Positions 45,231 through 57,290 of a stretch of 64,000 nucleotides of DNA are shown piece after piece. Numbering within the stretch: position 1 is the stretch's first letter; each line of letters opens with the position of its first letter. The DNA is from Harmonia axyridis (taxonomy: Eukaryota; Arthropoda; Insecta; Coleoptera; Coccinellidae): the NCBI RefSeq assembly GCF_914767665.1, contig NC_059502.1, forward strand, positions 27,856,812-27,920,811, written 5' to 3'. Under the pieces are notes generated by a model. It did no database searches. It had not been told where the DNA came from and saw only the letters and a list, made by a program, of their open reading frames with translations. Position numbers and translations under genes: made by a program.

Positions 45231-45852
45231 CGTGAACATTATGATAGTTACTGCATAGTTACTGAGGTTTTCTGATTTTTCAGAAAATCTCTAAGTTGAT
45301 ACGGAAAAGAATTGCTTTTGTAAAAACAACTGAAGTGCGCAAATTTAATCGATGTTATCTTGAAAGCTGAAAATTGAGGGTTCATTTTAGAAAGGTGAAT
45401 GGTTAGCTAAAACTGATACCATCTTCGAAAAAATTGTTGTTAAATGCGCACAACTTTTATTTTCGAACTTGTTTTGGAATCAGTTGTGTTTTATTCAAAA
45501 AACATTTCATGAAACTTGGCGCACACATTACGCATTTCCTTGTTTCTTCAGCTTTCTAGTAAGATATAAATGTTTCAAACTTTTCAACCAGATCAGACAA
45601 AAAAAAAAGATAAAATGAAATCACGTGATTCCAATAAACCTTAATATTCAACCCAGAAATATAAATAAGAAACAGAATGAATATTTTAAAGTCCTGTTCA
45701 AACTGCTTGCCTCGATTATCCCCTATGAAAATCTGTATTTTATTCATTGAGAAATGTATCAGAATGAATTAAAATGATATAAATTCTGATAATTATGTAC
45801 TAATCAGTAACCGTATTAATCAAAAAAAAAAAAATAATAGAAACTAACTCAC
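45231..45852. other. Intron next to MGAT4 exon
   Basis: Nothing recognised apart from the donor region of the adjoining exon. Confidence 0.4.
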
Positions 45853-46025
45853 CTTTTGGTTGACAATAGGACATCAAGAAAGCGAAATCCAGGTTTTGTT
45901 TGGATCTCCATCTAACTCTCTCGGGAGAATCACCTAATGTGATTTTCAACCTATCTAAATTTGGATAGTAGGCTGGTGATGGTGAGATTACTTCTATAAG
46001 GCCAGATTCCACATGTGATGGAAAC
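45853..46025 (-). CDS. Mgat4: MGAT4-family glycosyltransferase, second visible exon
   Basis: On the minus strand the exon follows TTTTTCTAG and ends before GTGAGT (45852-45847). It encodes FPSHVESGLIEVISPSPAYY, then PNLDRLKITLGDSPERVRW, then RSKQNLDFAFLMSYCQPK, a strongly conserved block of GnT-IV enzymes that lies directly before the EDD motif. The first base completes an Arg codon from the exon at 52350-52396. The last base joins the Gly codon of the exon at 8418-8555 across the 37-kb intron. The exon has no defects. Confidence 0.93.
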
Positions 46026-48221
46026 CTAGAAAAAAAACAGGAAATTAACATTCCTATCTTCAATTTTGATGGAAAACATCAACGAAAGCCGCTTTCCGTT
46101 GAAAATTGATTGAATTCTATGGTAAATTCATTGAAATAATAGGAATGATATGGAAAAGCCAATTATCTTTTCGGTAGTTGCATGCATAAATCTTGTCGAA
46201 GTGAATTCTGGTAATCCTATATTCACAGGTATTAATGCCCAAGGGAATATGCGGTATGCTATGGTATGTTACGAATTTGATCAATATGCGCTGAATGTAG
46301 ATTATCTACCAACAAGTTAGCCGACTGAAACGGATGGGCGCCAAAAGAAGAACAGTAGAATTGCATTCGAATGAAAAACTATTCGAAATACTTCAATGAA
46401 TTTTATAATCGCACAGCCAGGATTTTGTATGAGTTTGAGAAGGGGGGTGACTGAACATCTAACAATTTACACAGAGACAGAGCTAGGGAGGGGGGTGATG
46501 TTGGCTGTAGGTTGTCTGTATAAAAATATTAAATATTGAAAATTAATTCTATAATTCGGAGATTGAACGGTAGATCAGAATAAATACTGAAGATAATACA
46601 AATAAATAATTTTAAATATTCAATTTTCTTTTAGATGTTCCTAGGATATCTGACATCTAACTAATATTAAACATAGATACTCCACCCAATCCGACACTTC
46701 CCATTTTACACATTAAATATGTTTTCAGTCCTTAGATGGTAGACTAAGTTCTTTCCGGTGTGGCCGTCGTTACTAGTAAATAGGAAATCATATATAGAAT
46801 TTACATACCGATATTGCATTGAGTTTTGAATCTTGTATTCCCATTCAATGGTTATTTTGTTGGCTTTTTCTAAAACCATTTCATATAATTTTGTTGATTT
46901 TTTCGAATCAATCGAACAGTAATTACTCTGATCAATCAAACACTTGAATGATGATAACACAGAATGGTATTTGAGAAATATGTTACTCAATCAGAAATTT
47001 TGAAGTCAGATATTAATATTGCTTCGGAACCTTTTGCGAGTTAGTATCATATCTGCATATTCTTTATGATCGAGCAATCCTAGCAGATTCATCGGCTTTA
47101 GAAGGTATTTTTGTAGGTCGTATTCAACTATGATACTGAAAATAAATAAATACCAATGTTTTTTTTTCATCATGGTTTTAACAACTGAACCACTAACTAG
47201 TTGCAATAAAATTCGAATTTTATGATTATCATTCAGTGCAACCCCCAGAAATTTATTCAATATTGAAGTTGCCTATCGAAGTAATCAATGATACTTGCTT
47301 ATAAATGATTAACTAAATACCATTAGAGACATAATGTTCTTTCCATTAACAAATATTCTCCGAACTGTTGATATTTTGGGGGGGGCGGGGGCTCTGCAGC
47401 ACCAAAGCCAAAGTGGTAATTAATGTTTCTAGAAATAATTTTTATTGTATGGCAGTAGTTATGAGAAATTAATGAATATGTCTATACCGATAAAATACTT
47501 TCCTAAAAGATATATTGCCAAGAGAAGCATTATCTTGTATTGAGCAGCTTCTGATAGCTCGTTCATTCATGGGCTATTGCCCCTTGGCGATCACAGGAGT
47601 ATTTATAAAATTTTGACACCAAGCATGCAAATCAGAAAATTGACAACTTTGTGTCTATTCCTTCACAATTATGTATCTTTATGATAAATTTTCGATTTAT
47701 TTTCTAAAATGACAAAATTAATAACCAAAAGAAAATTAAAAATTACTAAAACTATACAAATTGAGTAAACGGTTAACAAATTGAATAACTAAATTAACAT
47801 TAAGATGTATGTTTCGGAATTTTTGTATTTACTAATAAAACTTTTCCTAATTAATGCCTTATTGTTCAACAAAATTACTGAATTTACCAACTCACCACTT
47901 GCATACCTACTTAACAACAATTGCAATTGAGGTACGAATTGAGGAACATCTTTATGTTAATTTAGTTATTCAATTTGTTAATCGTTTACTCAATTTGTAC
48001 AGTTTTAGTTATTCTGAAATTTCTTTTGGTTGGTTATTAATTTTGTCATTTACAGAATTGGAATTATATTCCGAGACGAAAATGAAAAAATTTATCATAA
48101 AGATATGTTACTCATGCGCTTGATTGATTTTGACAAATATGGTCTCAGTATTACATGCTTAGTATTATATGCTGGAGGTTTACAAAAATTTCGATATTAT
48201 TAATAGCTAAGATATATGTAT
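46026..48221. other. Intron, two unrecognised minus-strand open frames
   Basis: Open frames at 46706-46990 (94 codons) and 47006-47260 (84 codons) lie close together on the minus strand, but I recognise neither and they are AT-rich. A G-rich run at 47378-47391 stands out locally. Nothing else is supported. Confidence 0.35.
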
Positions 48222-49075
48222 GTAGGATCCAGTTATTGTTCCCTGTAAATAATTGCGATGGTCAACCGGATGCTTGGAGACCTATTAGTTTCTTTTAGTG
48301 TCAAGGGCATGACAATTTCAATGAAATTACAGGGAACGAATTGTTATTGTACATATAATGTAAAAATGATGTGTAATTCTTCGAGGTGTCGAAGATATGT
48401 CTTGGAGTGGTATATCTTGAAGAGATTTATTGGGGGGTTGAGACAGTTCGAAGACAATACGGTCGTACCAGATGTGTTACATCTGTGTATCAGGTTCTAG
48501 TCCTTCGGGAATATTCGATTTCCAGGAATCCGCAAAGATCTTTGTGGGCGGACGGCAAAGCTCTTATTGGACTAGGGGATGGTACTTTCCCCTAAGGATG
48601 TGGTCAAGCCGAAGGAAGGGAGGTCGATATTCCAGACAGGGTAGTTCCAATCGGCAGAGAGCACAGTTCAAATTAAGCCGAAGACGGGACAGTTCAAATT
48701 AAGTCGAAGACGGCAACAGTTCAAATTAAGCCGAAGACGGGTAAAGTTGAAGTTAAGTCTAAGACTGAAGACGAGTCAAGTTCGTGCGGTCAACTTAAGA
48801 CGTAAGACGAAAAGACGTTTCGCGGACTAGATGAAGACGAGTCGCGAACAAGTTAAAGACGAGACGACCGAAAACTTGAAGTACGACGAAGACGTGATAA
48901 TCCAAGACGTTCCGAGTAATCAACAAACGAGTTAAAGACGAAATTCAGTACCGTAGTGAGAAACTTGTAATTAAGACGTAATTAAGATCTTCTCCATACT
49001 GAGTTTGTACTGTATGTTTGTGGCTTTGTAAATAGATGTAAATAATTCAAAAGAGTTTAATTATTACAAATCCAA
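48222..49075. repeat. Block with imperfect 26-27-base tandem repeats and AAGACG words
   Basis: The unit CAGTTCAAATTAAGCCGAAG recurs at 48664, 48690 (one change) and 48717. A looser series of (A/T)AAGACGA words follows to about 48970. The block is GC-richer than its surroundings. The sequence TGTAGGATCC...AATCCAACA could be a solo LTR, but no duplicated target or primer-binding site was found, so this is only a possibility. Confidence 0.45.
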
Positions 49076-49802
49076 CAAAGTCACGGAGAAAAAGACGAAA
49101 GGCCAGGTAATCGAATCATACCTCTAGACGATCGATTAACCAAGCCTACATGTATAAATTTTTTCCTTTGAATGTGAAACAGTATTTCCTTGATACTAAA
49201 AAAGATAGTATCAACAATATTAGTAACGAATAATTGAAACAAACACAGCAAACAGGAGTAAAGCATTACTTGCAGGCCGGATTCGTCAACTTATAATTTG
49301 AGAATTACGGAAGTTTAAACTGTTGCATCATTCCTTCGAACCTCAAATGCTCACAACACGACTCGTATTCGATCGAACCAACAAATTTTCATAGCGGCAA
49401 GCCATTTATTCGAACTGCGCACGGAATTGCCCCTTTGAAATAGGCAAAACCTATCGTTGGCACCCGTTAAGGGTAGGGCGCCGCAAGCGTGCATGTTCGA
49501 CGAAGGCAGTTGTGTTTTCAATTCGATCTCCCGAAGGGAATCCAGACGACGCGACGGTGGGGAATTACGGGGGAACACGAGATACGGGATAGATTCCGAT
49601 ACGGTAGAAAAAGTAGTTGTTTCTTAGTTGAAACCCAAGTAGGGGAAAACTTGACGAGCTGGGAAAACTTGACGTGCTGCGAAGAACCCTCGGATTTTCC
49701 AGCGAAAATGAAACATCACTGTCGGACTTGATGAGTATCGAAATTTGTTACGGAGGAGGCTGAAAATTTGCCGTCGCTTATGATGAAACAAAATTTTAAA
49801 GG
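49076..49802. other. Unclassified, moderately GC-rich
   Basis: From about 49320 to 49740 the composition is richer in G+C, and overlapping short open frames occur on both strands without recognisable motifs. It could belong to a degraded LTR element together with the preceding block. Confidence 0.35.
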
Positions 49803-51083
49803 GTTGGGGAAATGCGGACAAAACGACATATGCGGACAAAATGAACTTTCAGGATTTTTCAAAATTGGCGCCGTATAGCTTTGGGTTTCACAGTGATTCA
49901 GGTTCCGCTTGTGATGATGACAATCCTGCGAAGAAATTGACATCCTACTGTCTGTTTCACTGGTGTAATCGCCACAAAATGTTTTTTGATGGGTTCAATT
50001 TTTTTTGTTCACTTGGTTTCTAAAGTGCTTCTGGAGAGTGTCATGACAATATTCGTTGTATGTTGAATGTATTCTTGTTATTACGGTTATGACGTAATAA
50101 TATTTATAAGTTTTATGATGAATTTTGGTTTTGTTTTCAAATTGTGCTTGAATATTATAAAAAGTATATATCGAACAGAATGACATACTATGCTGATGGA
50201 CAAAACGACATAGTATGTCATTTTGTCCGATACATGTGAAGAAAATATATTTTTGGAAATAATATAGAATTCAATAGATTGATTTTCACGTGAAACTAAT
50301 GAGCTCATTTTCATGTTATTTTGTACATAGTTTGCATGCACTATACGTGATAGAACGTGAAATTTCTGGTATGTATCTATCTTGTAAATAATAGGTAAAT
50401 AACCTATCGATTCCTGATGATTTCAATAAACCAGGAACTGCCAAAGGACTACTATCCTTTCGTAATGAAATTATTTCACCACTTCATCGGGGACAAAGCC
50501 TACTTTTGACAAAATCAAGGCTTCGGACAATCCACTCAAGAAGAAGAAACAAGTAACTTGAATATTATTCAATGATAAAAAAAAACACGGAGGTACAGAA
50601 AACAAGACCGTTGAAAAATGAAAAAGTCGATGACCACGAAGAATCCGACACTAAATTAAGAAAAAAAATGGGAATGGCGATGACTGCCCCTGCATTAATT
50701 GCAGAGTCGTGTTTTTCGTTCCAAACCTGGTGATCAGTGGCTCCGTAGAATTCAGTGTTTTCACTGGGCTCATACATCGTTTGCTACTGTCTCGAAAAGA
50801 ACCAAAAGGTTTATTTGCGAACTTTGCATTCAAATATTATGTATGTCATTATGTCCATTACAAGTGTGTCATTTTGTCCGTAGTATACGGACAAAACGGA
50901 TTTTGTTAGAAGTCAAAATAACTCCTTATATCTTTCATTTTTGTAGTTCAATTTTCAGCTTATACTTGAAAACAATAAACCGAAGTAAGTATTTAGCACC
51001 GGAATGGGAGTATTATTGAAATAACTAAAAATATATGATTGAAAAACTAAAGAATATGTCATTTTGTCTGCATTTTCCCGAGC
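49803..51083 (+). mobile_element. Pogo-like element with repeated GGACAAAACGACATA words
   Basis: The left end (GGGGAAATGCGGACAAAACG, from 49806) and the complement of the right end (GGGAAAATGCAGACAAAATG, ending about 51080) are inverted repeats. Extra copies of the same word occur inside: 49832-49843, the palindromes 50198-50228 and 50872-50896, and 50839-50853. The coding remnant at about 50676-50840 reads CPCINC, then (after a frameshift) GDQWLRRIQCFHWAHTSF and FICELC. This resembles the Cys/His tail found at the C-terminus of pogo/Tigger-like transposases. The rest of the transposase is missing, so it is a deleted derivative. Confidence 0.6.
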
Positions 51084-51194
51084 ATTTAAGATTTTTGGGT
51101 GTCAATTTCAATGTTGGGTGTCAAGCTGTCAATGTTTGACAAGTAAAAACTACGCCATCACTAAAAAACGGAACAATACACGCTACAGCAATTG

Positions 51195-51880
51195 TTAAAA
51201 TTCACTAGATTAGATTAGATTTAATTAAGGAGGAATCGTTTCACTGCGACCTAATGGTCTATTGTGCCCCCCATTAGAGCTATTCTCTCCATAACGTGAT
51301 CTACAGCTCGCCTTCCAGTTCCAATGTTCTGATGAACTCCAATATCTGGGGTGGCTTCAAGGAGGCTAATTCCTCATTTTTATTAGTTTCGTGTTCAATG
51401 CAGGTTTTGCGTTGGCTAGCGATGGCGAGGCATTCCGTCACCAGGTGATCCAGAGTTTCTTCCTCCTCTCCACAGAATCTGCACTCGTCATTTTCTGTTA
51501 GACCCATTCTCATGAGGTGTTTCCTAAGGCGACACTGCCCTGTGAGGAATTCAGTGAGGTGTAGCATATTCTTACTAAGATCCAGATACTTCTTGGATCT
51601 TGTATTGGGGTTATCCTAACCAAGAAGTTTCCGCCAGAGTTTTTCTCTTTCGGTTACCTCCTTTTCCTGAAACTCTTTCTTGTAGGTACATTTGTCTACA
51701 CCACAGAAAGGTACCGGGCCAATGAAAGGAGTTTGTGCTCCTTTTCTGGCAAGTGTGTTGGCCTCTTCATTCCCTGTAATTCCCGAATGGCCGGGAACCC
51801 AGATTAAAAAGACCCTGTTATTCTTACCTATTTCATTAAGTTTTCTTCGGCACTCCAATACCATCTTAGAATCGATGATA
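51195..51880 (-). pseudogene. LINE fragment with RNase H domain (I/R1-type)
   Basis: On the minus strand, 51616-51864 gives the end of an RNase H domain (FLIWVPGHSGITGNEEANTL). After one in-frame TAG, 51301-51567 gives the C-terminal Cys/His knuckle (LTGQCRLRKHLMRMGL, CRFCGEEEETLDHLVTEC). This order is typical of I- and R1-group LINE ORF2 proteins. The 3' end is a (TCTAA)n-type tail at about 51205-51217. The polymerase and endonuclease are lost by 5' truncation at about 51880. Confidence 0.8.
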
Positions 51881-52349
51881 TGAAAAGAAAATTTTTCCTT
51901 GCAAAGTATAGATAATATTATTTAATTTTTTCTGAATTCTCAATCGATTCTGAATCTGAATATGTAAATATAGTGATAGTTTTTATTTATTTCGAGCGAT
52001 TCCATTCCAAATCAACCTCCTCAGATCATCAAATTCAGATTTCATATTCGGAAAATATATCCATGTTGTCTGTGGTTCAATAAATATTTGATTGTCCAAT
52101 TTTGAAGTTTCCAATCTCGATTATTATCAAAGCTAAAATATAAAACCTGAATTTTCATTCAAAGCCTTGAATATGTTTACTCTACTTAGGCTTGGTTCGA
52201 TAGTTTTTTTAATAACATATTTGGATAGCCTGTGAAAAATACTATTATATTCATTATTCAATTTTACTCGAAAAATAAGCCGCTTCCGTGAAACACCCTG
52301 TACATAATTAGCTACCGATATTATAAATTTCATGAAAACAAAAACTTAC
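51881..52349. other. Intron next to MGAT4 exon
   Basis: No feature was recognised except AAACACCCTGTACA at 52291-52304, a reversed copy of the ACAGGGTG word that marks several repeats in this window. Confidence 0.4.
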
Positions 52350-52396
52350 CGCATTTCGATGTCTTTAGCAACTTGAAGTACGTATGCTATATCAGT
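52350..52396 (-). CDS. Mgat4: MGAT4-family glycosyltransferase, first visible exon
   Basis: This is a 47-base exon on the minus strand, after a long T-tract ending CAG and before GTAAGT (52349-52344). It encodes TDIAYVLQVAKDIEM plus two bases of an Arg codon that the exon at 45853-46025 completes. In the family this piece follows the VFIAE segment (ETDxxYV) and leads into the F-P-x-x-V-x-S-G-L-I-E block. The exon is too short to recognise alone, but position, phase and splice sites all agree. Earlier exons, which would encode the membrane anchor and stem, were not found in 52.4-64 kb. Confidence 0.85.
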
Positions 52397-53518
52397 CTGA
52401 AAAAAAAAGAGTTTATTAGAATGAAATAGATTCTGTCTTGATAATTTTCGTTACATATAACTCTTCAATTTCTTACTCAACAACTATATATTTTATATAT
52501 TTATATTTTATTCACTAAATGTCGATATATTTAGTTTTAAGTTGGGTGGAAGATATTTTAGGAAAATATACGAATGAGACTGGAAAGTGAACACGCATTC
52601 TTTCAATGAAAACTAAATTTCATATTAATTGGATAAAGAACAAACTTATACACAAAAGGACGATTGAATCCCAAAATAAATTTCTGAAATCAGATGAAAC
52701 TTTCAGCGGTACATAAAGTTGTCCAGTACCTCAGCACAAAGGGCAGCAATTAGTAAATCTAGAAACTACCATGTATTCATTAAAAGGAAAGCAGTGAAGG
52801 AATGTAACAGTTATATTGAAGTCTAGTCTGATGAGCTAGCTTATCTACCTTTATCATTTGTTCACTACTTTTGCGAAAAAGATCTTCCATACTGCAGAAA
52901 ATAATTATCCTCATTTCCGTTTGATAGAAACCCGAGAATGATACAAAATGTAGTTTTCCCCGTTATCACTAGCTCTTCATTCATTTCTCTGAACAACTCA
53001 GGTTCTGTTTTGTTTTCATTCCATCTGCATACGTGATTATATACTAATTAACTTTAAAGTTGAGTTATGGAGTTCCTAGTGTATCAAGTGCTGATGAGTT
53101 ATGTCAATATTAATTAACAATTATTGTTGTTTCATTTATATGCCAATCCTTGAAAATAATATGGAAACATCTAGCAGAATTATAATAGAGAAGTGGAATA
53201 AGAGTATTCTAGTATGCCTTTTGTGATTCTCAGATTCTGAAATGTTTACATGATGAAGAAGGTAAGCTCAACCATAGATATAAGATATAAAATTTGACTT
53301 ATGACAAAAATGAACTACTACTGTAGTTCACTTAGATTTCTAGAAAATTTAAAACCTGTAATTTTTTTGAAAGCTGAATTTTGACATTTCAACGATGACC
53401 AAAATACAAAATATGAATTAATTATCTCTAGCCAAATATTATCCAAATAATGAACAAGACCAGCAATATCAGGTAGTACACAAAATCAAAATCAATGATG
53501 ACCAAAAAGATGTCTATA
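52397..53518. other. Nothing recognised
   Basis: This AT-rich stretch has no supported gene or repeat. Confidence 0.4.
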
Positions 53519-54421
53519 TAACGGGTGTTTTTTTTTCGAGGTATATAACTTTAAGTTGGCATTACTGTTCAAGATGGCGATCGATTTAACAGCTGTCAAG
53601 TGATTTATTCTCAGTTTTGTTTGGCAATTCATCATGAATAGACTCACGCCTGAACATCACTTGCAAATAGTGCTATTTTATTTCGAAAATAATGGTTCTG
53701 TGCGGAATACATATCGCGCACTACTTCCATTTCATTTTGTTTAGCGATGAAGCGCACTTCTGGTTGAATGGCTACGTCAACAAACAAAACTGCCGCATTT
53801 GGAGTGAAGCTTATCCTCAAGTGTATGTCGAAACACCATTACATCCAGAAAAACTGACTGTTTGCTGCGCTTTATGGGCTGGTGGAATCATTGGTCCGTA
53901 GTTCTTCAAAAACGATGATGGCCAGAACGTTACAGTCAATGGTGATCGGTATAGAGCCACGATTACTAACTGAATTGAACAACCATGATGTCCAGGAGTT
54001 GTGGTTCCAACAAGACGGCGCAACATGTCACACAGCTCGTGCCACAATCGATTTATTGAAAGACACGTTTGGTGACCGCCTAATTTCACGTTTTGGACCT
54101 GTGAATTGTCCTCCAAGATCTTGTGATTTAACACCGCTAGACTACTTTCTGTGGGGCTATGTGAAGTCATTGGTCTATGCGGATAAGCCACAAACCCTTG
54201 ACCATTTGGAAGACAATATTCGCCGTGTTATTGATATACGGCCACAAATTGGACGTCCAGATTGGACTACATCCGAGTCAGCCGTGGCGGTCATATGCCA
54301 GAAATCATATTTAAAATGTAAAGCCACAAGATTATCTTGCGGATAAATAAAATTCATGTCAATCGAATAATCCATCGTTGTTTTATTGCAATTTAAATTT
54401 CTATAGCTCTAAAAAAAACAT
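53519..54421 (+). mobile_element. DD41D (rosa-type) mariner relative, internally deleted
   Basis: The ends are inverted: GGGTGTTTTTTTTTCGAGGT at 53524 and, reversed, TGTTTTTTTTAGAGCTATAG near 54421. The coding part starts MNRLTPEHHLQIV (53636) and jumps at about 53732 from YRALLP straight to FVLFSDEAHFWLNGYVNKQN, losing roughly 120 residues of DNA-binding domain. It then reads LWAGGIIGP, FQQDGATCHTARATIDLL and PPRSCDLTPLDYFLWGYVK. The last two Asp residues are separated by 41 residues, diagnostic of the DD41D group. Frameshifts near 53935 and 54225 break the frame, and the C-terminus is still readable as MPEIIFK. It is dead. Confidence 0.8.
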
Positions 54422-56025
54422 ATTTCATCCTTATTTTTTCTCCATTGTTTCAGATTCTCAAATTCTTGACTGAAGATACAATTTGACTTTGCTGAATTTT
54501 ATTCATCAATTGGTCATTTTTCTTCATAATCATTCATGTTATCATTAATTTTGGGTTTTGGTACTCATATTTTCATCTGAATTTTCCGATTGACTAATCG
54601 ACAAAATGTTTCGGGCTGTATTAACAAGGTGAGTTGCTTTGATTACATAAGATGAACTAAATCAATTAATTGTTGGGAACTTAGAGGATACAGATCAAAA
54701 AATGTGCAAGTCTCATACCGTTAAGCATTTTAAGGGGGGGGGATTTTTTATTTTTCATAGAGAAAAATGTAAGAACTGACAAATATTTTCCGTTTCAAAA
54801 AACATTAGAAGTAGGAATTTTCAAACAACAAGCAATAGAAAACTTGCAACTTTTTCAATTCATTTCACCACAGAATATCCATATATGGTAAAAGTTCGAG
54901 AACATCTGCAGATGCAAAAAGAAATAAAACAAACTTCAACTTCGAATAAACATTCGCATGAGTTCGAAATATTTCAGCAGAAAGGGGTTGGCATGTTTTC
55001 CGTTCGAATATTTCCAGGGAAATTTATATTTCCACTAGGGGTAAAGGGGAGAGCCACCACCACGAGGGTTCGATTTATGTTTACACATGAGAATGACGTG
55101 GTCTACCTTTCCCCAAGTACGTGGGTAACAATAACATGAGGTGAAAACATGCTTCACCTGAATTGTAAGCTGTTTATCCGTGAAGTCACCGTAAACATGT
55201 GATGTGCTGGTTAGCTGAATGAATAATATCTGACTTCTATCTGTATGGAGTAATCTCCCAAAGGATTGGTAGATATGCCATTTACTGAGAGGGATGATAG
55301 TGTATTTAAAGTTGTATATAAGTGAAATTATACCGCTACTTTTCGTAATTGTAAATATGAACGAGGAGAGCACTGACCTGAAGCCAGGAACATTTGAACC
55401 GTTCGTCGTTAATTGTTAATTGTTTTTTGTGACAAATGAATTAGTTCCCTACGTCACGTCAGGGCTTAACTAATATATTTTTATGCATTTATATATTTTA
55501 TGTATATTCCACTTGAATTGTATATGATGGTAAATACGGTATCAACACTTAAACATTTTTAACGAAGCTTGAAAGTGCTTTTGTCACGGAAATATTAGAT
55601 ATTTCTTTTCCAATATTCTCCTTGAATTTTTTATGGTTCTGATAATGTGATCAAGTTGAAATTGTGCACGAAGCTTGAAATTGTTATTCAACATCCAAAT
55701 GCAAATTCTCATTCTGATCGAATCTGAAAATTTGAAATGAACAGGATAACAAAATCTTAAACGGTCATATTTAAGGAACCCTTTTTCGGATTATAATCAG
55801 TAACGAATGCAACCACAGTGTTTGATATCCAACCAACCCTGGAAATTTGAAATTTCATGGTATTTTTGTTATAGTGTTTACGGCTTGACCTACGGACGAA
55901 CGAAAATGAATTTGAGAAAAAAGTGAGTTGAATCCTGTAGTTGGAAACCATTCCTGGATTACAATTCGATAATTACAGACATGACGAAATGATAGTGTGA
56001 TATGTTATGTGAACTAACATCAGAA
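54422..56025. other. Non-coding, with one dispersed repeat (about 55540-55760)
   Basis: The stretch at about 55575-55730 resembles 8930-9090. A short hairpin AGGTGAA/TTCACCT lies at 55139-55159. Nothing else is supported. Confidence 0.4.
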
Positions 56026-57290
56026 TATATACTTACTGCCAAAAAAGTGCAACATCTAGAAAGAGCTTTTTAAATTTTAATTTTTTTTGGTGAAACAGAT
56101 AGTATAGCATGGGGTAAATTATTGAATTTGGGTAAAAAAATCATAAAGGTTTTTTCATGTAAATAAAACTTAAATACATACTATCTGTTTGAGGAGATCC
56201 AAAATCGATATTTAGTTGTTGTTAAAATGCCTATAGCACGTGTACGCGAAATTATCGCCAGCTAAGTGAATTCAAAAGAGCTCTAATTATTGGTCTACGT
56301 AAGGCGGGGTTGTCATTTCGAGAAATCGCTAACCCTACGAACAGAAATCCAACAACTGTTATGAGATGTTGTCAAGCGTGGTTTGATAATGCCCAAAATC
56401 GAAGAAGAGTAGGTACCGGAAGTCGACAAATGAAGTTCAAGATCGACGTCTAAGACTTATGGCTATTAGAAACCGATTTGCGACAACTCGATTTTTGGCT
56501 GATGAGTGGTTAGGAGAACAAGGCCATTCTATAACTGCCCGAACGGTTTACCACAGGATAAGGTCTTTTGAACTGTAGCATTATCGACCCCATCTTGTGT
56601 TACCTCTGACGGTTGAGCATCGCCGGCATCGATTACAGTGGAGCAGTGAACATCAACATTGGAATGTGGAATGGCATCAGGTCGTCTTTTCTGATGAATC
56701 TCGATTCTCCTTGGGTGCACATGATGGCCAAAGATGGTTTGGACGACATCGGGGAGAAAGACGCGAACATCAGTTTGATGTTGAGCGGCATGTACACAGT
56801 AGGCGTTATGATATGGGGTACTAATGCACATGCAAGTAGGTCATCTTTAGTCTTTATTCGAGGTAACATGACAGCGCTGCTTTACCTTCAAGAAATAGTG
56901 TTGCCATATGTTCTCCCTTCCTTAACCGGCTGGAGAATCCAATATTTCAGCAAGATAATGCCCGACTTCATTTTACCAGAGTAAGTATGAACTTTTTCGA
57001 ATCTTTTGCCATGGCCACCCAGATCCCCCGATCTTTCGCCCATAGAGCATGTTTGGGACATCATGGGTAGAAGGCTTAGAAATTTACCCCAGCCCTCACG
57101 GACTTTGGCGGCTCTGAGACATGAAGCAAAGGTTGGGATAGTATCCCTCAAGAAAAAATCTTATTGCATCAATGCCTAGACGTGTTGGGGAGTGTATAGA
57201 TAATCGCAGTGAACAAACACATTATTAACAAATTTTTAAAAACAAATTGTAAACCCTTCGTTTTTTCCTAAAATTTTCACTCCTTGCTAT
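56026..57290 (+). mobile_element. Tc1-like transposon, second degenerate copy
   Basis: It is the same family as 1713-3116, with a left end that reads ATATACTTACTGCC, then AAGTGCAACATCTAGAAAGAGC. The transposase remnant begins at 56228 (MPIARVRE) and includes VVFSDESRFSLGAHDG, FQQDNARL-like and FAHRACLGHH/IEHVWD pieces in different frames. Similarity ends near 57290 before the right terminal repeat, which is missing. Many stops and frameshifts are present. Confidence 0.75.

Noticed and set aside
47378..47391. G-run as a quadruplex
   Set aside because: A single run interrupted by one C does not give four separate G-tracts with loops.
48222..49075. Solo LTR of a gypsy or BEL element
   Set aside because: No target-site duplication, partner LTR or primer-binding site could be seen; kept only as an unclassified repeat block.
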